Assembly (NCBI GenBank): GCA_900556365.1
Contig: USOG01000041.1
Span: forward strand, 1 to 10,099
Length of the DNA stretch: 10,099 nt
Origin: an uncultured Collinsella sp.
GTDB taxonomy: Bacteria > Actinomycetota > Coriobacteriia > Coriobacteriales > Coriobacteriaceae
Direction of reading: 5' to 3'
The stretch's first letter is position 1, and each line of letters starts with the position of its first letter. The translations under genes and the position numbers were made by a program. The notes beneath the pieces were generated by a model. It ran no database searches, was not told the DNA's origin, and worked only from the letters and a program-made list of their open reading frames with translations. This document shows positions 5,828-10,099 of this stretch, in pieces.

Positions 5828-8659
5828 CTACTCCCCCAGCAGGGCCTTCTCGGGCGTGATCGGCAGCGAGCGAACCTGGTGGCCGGTGGCGTGCGCCACG
5901 GCCGAGGCAACGGCGGCGAGCGGCGTGTTGATGACGACCTCGCCGATCGACTTGGCGCCAAACGGGCCCGTCGGCTCGTAGCTCGGCTCAAAGGCCACGC
6001 GAATGCTGCCGATATCCAGGCGCGTGGGCAACTTGTAGCTCATAAAGTTGCCGGTGCGCAGGCGGCCGCGGTCATCATGCTCAACAATCTCGTAGAGCGC
6101 GTGACCGATACCCTGGGCAATGCCGCCCTCGGCCTGAACGCGCGCGAGCGCCTCGTTGATCACGGTGCCGCAGTCGACGGCCGCCGCATAGTCCACCACA
6201 GTCACCTTGCCGGTGGCCTTGTCGACCTCGACCTCGGCAATGCCGGCCATAAACGGCGGAGGCGAAACGGGCAGGCAGGCAGAGGCATGCGAGGTGAGCG
6301 CGTCGCCGCCCGCGATGTTCTTGACGCACAGGTTGGCAAAGTCGCGCAGCGTGAGATAGCGGTTCTGCTCGCGCGCGGCACGCTCGTCGGACAGGCGCAC
6401 GTACTGGCCATCGAAGACCACGTCGGCGGCGTCCACGTCCCAAATCTGGGCAGCCTTGGCGCAAATCTTCTCACGCAGCTCGGTTGCGGCGTTCTTGGCG
6501 GCAAGGCCCGTCACGTACGTGCCCGAGCTCGCGTACGAGCCGGCGTCAAACGGCGACACATCGGTGTCAACGCCGCGCACTACGATCAGCGAGCTTTCAA
6601 CGCCCAGCTCCTCGGCGGCAATCTGTGCCAGGATCGTATCGACGCCCATGCCGTTATCGGTAGCGCCGGTGCCAATGGTAATGAAGCCGTCCTCTTCCAG
6701 GCGCATGTCGATGCCGGCGATGTCCACGTTGGAGATGCCCGAGCCCTGCATGGTGAGCGCGCAGCCAAGGGCGCGCACGCGGTCGCCCAGGTCCATGGCC
6801 AGCGGCTTGTCGCGCCAGCCGATCATGTCCATCGCGCGCAGCAGACAGCGGTCGAGCGCGCAGGCGTTGAGCTTCTCGTTGTAGTACTGCGGCATGATCT
6901 CGCCCTCGCGCACGATGTTCTTAAGGCGCAGGTCGGCGGGGTCCATGTGCAGCATGTCGGCGAGCTCGTTGACGGCGCTCTCCACGGCAAACTGGCCCTG
7001 AGTGGCACCGTAGCCGCGATACGCGCCGCCGCGGTTGGTATTGGTGTAGACGGCGTCCCAGCTAAAGCGGCTCGCCTTCACATGGTTGTAGATGGGCAGG
7101 CTCTTGTGGCCCGACAGGCCGATCGTCGTGGTGGCATGCTCGCCATACGCACCGGCGTTGGACAGCGTGTGCAGATCGATGGCCGTGATGGTGCCGTCAT
7201 TCATGGCGCCCAGCTTAACGGTCATCTGCATCTGGTGACGCGAGTTGCCCGCGGTGATGGTCTCCTCGCGGGTGTAGCAGCAATAGCTCGGACGGCCGGT
7301 CTGCTGGGTCACGAACGCCACGAAGATCTCGCAGCAGCCCGTCTGCTTGGAGCCAAAGCCGCCGCCGATGCGCGGCTTAATGACCTGCACCTGCGACTGC
7401 GGGATATCGAGCGACTGCGCGACCATGCGGCGCACGTGGAAGGGCACCTGCGTGGAGGTGGTCACCGAGATACGCCCAAACGCGTCGGTCGTCGCGAAGG
7501 CGCGGAAGGTCTCCATGGGCGCGGTCTGCGTGGCCTGGCTGGTGTAGGTGCGGGTGAAGACGATGTCGCTCTGGGCGAACGCCTCGTCAAGATCACCAAA
7601 ATCGCTGGTACCGCTGCACACCAGATTGCGAGCAACGTCGCCGCCCTGCGGGAACATAAAGGTCACGTCGCCCTCGGGGTGGACCACGATGTCGTTATCG
7701 AGCGCCTTGGTAAAGTCGAGCAGCGGCTCGAGCACCTCGTAGTCGACCTTGATGAGCTTGAGCGCCTTGTCGGCAGCCTCCTCGGTCTCGGCGGCGACGA
7801 TCGCCACCTCCTCGTTTTGGTAGCGCACGAGGTTCTCGAGAATCAGGCGGTCGTAGGGCGAAGGCTGCGGATAGCTCTGGCCGGCAATGGTAAAGCGGCG
7901 CTGGGGCACGTCCTCGTAGGTGTAGACTCCCACCACGCCGGGCACCTTCAGAGCGCGCGACGTATCGATGGAGCGAATCTTGGCGCGGGCATAGGGGCTG
8001 CGCTTGAGTTTGACGATGAGCGCACCGGCGGGCACCATATCGCCGGTGTAGACGGGACGACCCTCGAGCAGGGCCTTCGAGTCCTTCTTGGGCTGCTTGC
8101 GGGTTATCTGCTTGTAGGAGACACCGTCGCAGCTGGTGTCATTGACCGGCAGCTCGGGCATCTCAAAGCCCACCTGAACGCCGGACTCGTTGAGAAAGCG
8201 CACGATGGCGCGCAGCTGGCTCTCGTAGCCGCTGCAACGGCAGAGGTTGCCGGCAAGCTGGCGCGAAAGCTCCTCGCGCGTGGCAACGAGGCTCGGGTCC
8301 TCCTTGGCGGCGCGGGCGAGCGCCAGCACGTTCATGATGAGACCGGGGGCGCAAAAACCGCACTGCTCGGCACCTTCGGCAGCCATCGCACGGGCGAGCG
8401 CCTCGGACTCGGCCTTAAGGCCCTCGAGCGTGGTGATGGAGCGGCCCTCGACGCGCGCGGCGGGAACCGAGCAGCTCAGCACCGGATCGCCGTCAAGCCA
8501 CACCGTGCACAGGCCGCAGTTGGTGGTTTCGCAGGCACAGCGCACCGACGAGCAGCCCTGCTCGCGCAGCAGCGCAAAGAGCATGATGTCAGGGGCGATC
8601 TGAACCTTGACCTTGCGGCCGTTGAGCGTAAAGGAAAGATCGATGAGTTTGGCAGCCAT
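5828..8659 (-). CDS. Molybdenum hydroxylase, fused [2Fe-2S] and molybdopterin-binding subunit (XdhD-like, xanthine dehydrogenase family)
   Basis: This 943-residue oxidoreductase would hydroxylate a purine, N-heterocycle or aldehyde at a Mo centre and pass electrons through two [2Fe-2S] clusters to the FAD subunit. Cluster ligands are C43, C48, C51 and C63 (CETTNCGLC then LSC) and the helical-domain pairs CGFC (100-103) and CRC (140-142). The Mo domains follow from about 190: GGGFGSKQ (432-439), YRGYGATQ (547-554), GTGATDNGMG (663-672), DAGSYASSG (705-713), AQGIGHALYE (848-857) and the catalytic glutamate in GAKSIGE (Glu907). By ungapped alignment by eye, bovine xanthine oxidase Glu802 corresponds to Gln439 and Arg880 to about Leu515, so xanthine as substrate is doubtful. 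The Fe-S/Mo fusion with a separate FAD protein matches E. coli XdhD/YgfM and the selenium-dependent hydroxylases. The start ATG overlaps the preceding stop (TAATG), with GAGG just upstream. No maturation gene is in the window. Confidence 0.93.
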   Translation of the reverse strand: MAAKLIDLSFTLNGRKVKVQIAPDIMLFALLREQGCSSVRCACETTNCGLCTVWLDGDPVLSCSVPAARVEGRSITTLEGLKAESEALARAMAAEGAEQCGFCAPGLIMNVLALARAAKEDPSLVATREELSRQLAGNLCRCSGYESQLRAIVRFLNESGVQVGFEMPELPVNDTSCDGVSYKQITRKQPKKDSKALLEGRPVYTGDMVPAGALIVKLKRSPYARAKIRSIDTSRALKVPGVVGVYTYEDVPQRRFTIAGQSYPQPSPYDRLILENLVRYQNEEVAIVAAETEEAADKALKLIKVDYEVLEPLLDFTKALDNDIVVHPEGDVTFMFPQGGDVARNLVCSGTSDFGDLDEAFAQSDIVFTRTYTSQATQTAPMETFRAFATTDAFGRISVTTSTQVPFHVRRMVAQSLDIPQSQVQVIKPRIGGGFGSKQTGCCEIFVAFVTQQTGRPSYCCYTREETITAGNSRHQMQMTVKLGAMNDGTITAIDLHTLSNAGAYGEHATTTIGLSGHKSLPIYNHVKASRFSWDAVYTNTNRGGAYRGYGATQGQFAVESAVNELADMLHMDPADLRLKNIVREGEIMPQYYNEKLNACALDRCLLRAMDMIGWRDKPLAMDLGDRVRALGCALTMQGSGISNVDIAGIDMRLEEDGFITIGTGATDNGMGVDTILAQIAAEELGVESSLIVVRGVDTDVSPFDAGSYASSGTYVTGLAAKNAATELREKICAKAAQIWDVDAADVVFDGQYVRLSDERAAREQNRYLTLRDFANLCVKNIAGGDALTSHASACLPVSPPPFMAGIAEVEVDKATGKVTVVDYAAAVDCGTVINEALARVQAEGGIAQGIGHALYEIVEHDDRGRLRTGNFMSYKLPTRLDIGSIRVAFEPSYEPTGPFGAKSIGEVVINTPLAAVASAVAHATGHQVRSLPITPEKALLGE

Positions 8660-9573
8660 TAGCGCACCTCGCTAGAATCGACGCCGGGCACGCGGCGGCA
8701 GGAATACTCGTCCGTGGCAAACTTAGGAATCTGCACGCCCTCGAGCTCGTGGGAAAGCGCGGCCGAAAGCTCGATGCCGGCGGCGCGGCGCACGGCCTGG
8801 ATGGCGAGCGGGGCCGAGATGCGACGGCGGTAGTCTGCCGAGCCCCACAGGTTGGTGCCGTAGCTCAGCGCGCGCACGGATGCGGCCAGGGCGCGAAGCT
8901 CGTCCTCGGAAGGATGCTCGTTGGTAAGGCCGCACGCCTCGCCCTGCAGCAGGGTCGCGCGCAGCGGGCGGGCGCCCACGGTGACGTGCCAGGTGTTGTC
9001 CCACCAGGCGGCGGTGACGTTGAGCGAGGGGAAGTCCGTCGCAGCCTTGCGCACGGCCTCGTAGCTCGCCTGGTAGTCGTGTTTGACGACCACGACGTGC
9101 TCGATCACGTCGCGCACGTAGCCCATGTCCATGAACTCGGCGAGCGGCACGCGGCCGGCACCCGTCAGCTCAACGTACGAATCGAGCGCCAAAAAGACCG
9201 AGAGCACGTCCGAGAAGCCAAAACGGCCGTAGATGCTGCCGCCCACCGTGGCGGTGTTGCGCAGCTGAACGCCCACGATGTCGTGGACGGCAAACTCAAA
9301 GACATGGTTGACAAGCGCGTTGAGCTCGGCATGGCGCTCGAGCTGGCGCAGGGTGCACATGGCACCGATGCGAAACTCGGTCTCGGTCTCCTCGATCTGA
9401 TCGAGTCCGCAGGCCGAAAGGTCAATCGCCGTCGCCACGCGACGCGAACCCAGGCGCATCCAGATGCCGCCGCCCACAATCTTGTTGTTGCGGTTTTTCT
9501 GCAAGAGCTCATAGGCTTCGGCCGCGTTTCCAACACGGACGTAGGTACCGAACTTGAGCACGTTCTCCCCCAT
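8659..9573 (-). CDS. FAD-binding subunit of the molybdenum hydroxylase (YgfM/CoxM-like)
   Basis: This 304-residue protein is the electron-transfer partner of the following gene, taking electrons from its Fe-S clusters. It has the two-part fold of the family: an FAD-binding region with VGGG (33-36) in place of the usual AGGT, and RNTATVGGS (105-113), the second flavin loop, followed by SDVLSVFLALDS; then a C-terminal CO-dehydrogenase-flavoprotein-type domain from about 190, containing ATDFPSLNVTAAW and SYGTNLWGSADYRRR. Its TAA stop shares one base with the next gene's ATG, indicating translational coupling and a fixed subunit ratio. The ATG at 9573 has only a weak purine run (GTGAAGAG) before it; an in-frame GTG five codons on (9561) follows GGGGGAG at short spacing and is possible. 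It is longer than E. coli YgfM (about 259 residues). Confidence 0.9.
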   Translation of the reverse strand: MGENVLKFGTYVRVGNAAEAYELLQKNRNNKIVGGGIWMRLGSRRVATAIDLSACGLDQIEETETEFRIGAMCTLRQLERHAELNALVNHVFEFAVHDIVGVQLRNTATVGGSIYGRFGFSDVLSVFLALDSYVELTGAGRVPLAEFMDMGYVRDVIEHVVVVKHDYQASYEAVRKAATDFPSLNVTAAWWDNTWHVTVGARPLRATLLQGEACGLTNEHPSEDELRALAASVRALSYGTNLWGSADYRRRISAPLAIQAVRRAAGIELSAALSHELEGVQIPKFATDEYSCRRVPGVDSSEVR

Positions 9574-9652
9574 CTCTTCACTTGTCCAGTACTTTTAAGT
9601 GTACCAAACGAGGGGCCGCACACCGTTTTAGGACAAAATCCACCCACCCATC

Positions 9653-9727
9653 CATAACTTGCGGTGATATACGGACTGATTAGCCGTTCTGGGACGCAAA
9701 ACAGTCCGTATATCACCGCAAGTTATG
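9653..9727. repeat. Perfect 26-bp inverted repeat between gdhA and the hydroxylase operon
   Basis: Arms 9653-9678 and 9702-9727 are exactly complementary over all 26 bases, with a 23-nt centre (9679-9701). The arms begin CATAACTTGCGG and contain GATATACGGACTG, more AT-rich than the coding sequence around them. The element lies after the gdhA terminator and 80 bases before the start codon of the FAD subunit. Its arm and loop sizes are close to those of the repeat at 1931-2009, although the sequences differ. There is no U run after either arm, so it is not a simple terminator. Confidence 0.9.
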
Positions 9728-9743
9728 AGGAGTCCTCCGGGAT

Positions 9744-9775
9744 AGAAAAGGCTCCCAGCCAGATAGCTGGGAGCC
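9744..9775 (-). terminator. gdhA intrinsic terminator
   Basis: On the minus strand GGCTCCCAGC (9775-9766) pairs perfectly with GCTGGGAGCC (9759-9750) around TATCTG, followed by TTTTCT (9749-9744). It is 27 bases after the gdhA stop. Confidence 0.92.
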
Positions 9776-9802
9776 TCATCGCATGCTATGTCGAGCGAAG
9801 AT

Positions 9803-10099
9803 TTAGCAGACGCCCTGGGCGAGCATAGCGTCGGCGACCTTCAGGAAGCCGGCGATGTTGGCGCCCATGACGAAGTTGCCCTCCTGGCCGTACTCCTTGG
9901 CGGTGTCGTCCACGTTGTGGAACATGCCGCGCATGAGCTGCTCGAGCTTGCCGTCGACCTCCTCGAAGGTCCAGGACAGGTGCTCGGCGTTCTGGCTCAT
10001 CTCCAGGCCGGACACGAGAACACCGCCGGCGTTGGCAGCCTTACCGGGCATAAAGGCGACGCCGTTCTCCTGGAAGTAGGTCGTGGCCTCGATGGTCGT
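9803..10099 (-). CDS. gdhA: NADP-type glutamate dehydrogenase, C-terminal 98 residues (runs off the right edge)
   Basis: This enzyme reductively aminates 2-oxoglutarate with ammonia to give glutamate. Only the C-terminal part is in the window, opening with TTIEATTYFQ, then GVAFMPGKAANAGGV, SGLEMSQNA, and ending NFVMGANIAGFLKVADAMLAQGVC before TAA. These blocks align closely with the end of the E. coli hexameric GdhA (GKAANAGGV, SGLEMAQNA, GANIAGFVKVADAMLAQGV), which favours the NADP-linked biosynthetic class; the nucleotide-binding residues themselves are upstream of the window. The frame is open through the last base, so the start and promoter are not visible. It ends with its own terminator and is independent of the hydroxylase genes. 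Confidence 0.95.
   Translation of the reverse strand, partial: TTIEATTYFQENGVAFMPGKAANAGGVLVSGLEMSQNAEHLSWTFEEVDGKLEQLMRGMFHNVDDTAKEYGQEGNFVMGANIAGFLKVADAMLAQGVC

Noticed and set aside
5789..8662. A 957-codon plus-strand open frame opposite the whole molybdenum hydroxylase gene
   Set aside because: It is the mirror of a clear coding frame in GC-rich DNA, where the opposite strand often lacks stops. Its product is rich in Ala, Gly, Val, His and Leu without any recognisable motif.
9583..9600. A small palindrome (ACTT/AAGT) just upstream of the FAD subunit as a possible operator
   Set aside because: Only four paired bases on each side, and no promoter could be placed firmly around it.
4108..9790. 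The 11-mer CGCATGCTATG at 4108-4118 and again at 9780-9790
   Set aside because: Several shared 11-mers are expected by chance in 10 kb, and the flanks do not match.

Overview
The window is a GC-rich bacterial chromosome segment in which every gene lies on the minus strand. The order tRNA-Leu, tig, clpP, clpX, valS, with a hexameric-type NADP glutamate dehydrogenase nearby, plus the protein sequences themselves, suggest a gut actinobacterium of the class Coriobacteriia, probably Collinsella or a close relative. This is inference from gene content and sequence style, not a database match.

Layout in transcription order, from right to left. The last 98 codons of gdhA (10099-9803) end at an intrinsic terminator (9744-9775). 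A 26-bp perfect inverted repeat with a 23-nt loop follows (9653-9727). Next is a two-gene molybdenum hydroxylase operon: an FAD-binding subunit (9573-8659) and a fused [2Fe-2S]/molybdopterin subunit (8659-5828), joined by a TAATG stop/start overlap and closed by a terminator (5774-5798). A tRNA-Leu (anticodon UAG, CCA encoded) has its own likely promoter. The protein quality-control cluster follows: trigger factor, then ClpP and ClpX one base apart. Past clpX lie a second long inverted repeat (1931-2009), a strong terminator hairpin (1863-1900), a possible valS promoter, and a third long inverted repeat (1655-1769) in the presumed valS leader. The first 544 codons of valS run off the left edge.

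Trigger factor meets nascent chains at the ribosome exit, while ClpX unfolds and ClpP degrades selected proteins, so tig-clpP-clpX is a folding/proteolysis unit. The molybdenum hydroxylase pair has the domain split of E. coli YgfM/XdhD: separate FAD protein, fused Fe-S and Mo domains. It lacks the two residues that mark true xanthine oxidoreductases, so its substrate is open.

The most unusual non-coding content is the three long fold-back sequences. They differ in sequence, have arms of 26-28 bases, and all lie between genes. The one before valS ends about 20 bases from the start codon and could influence translation. I see no CRISPR array, transposase, phage gene or defence system here.
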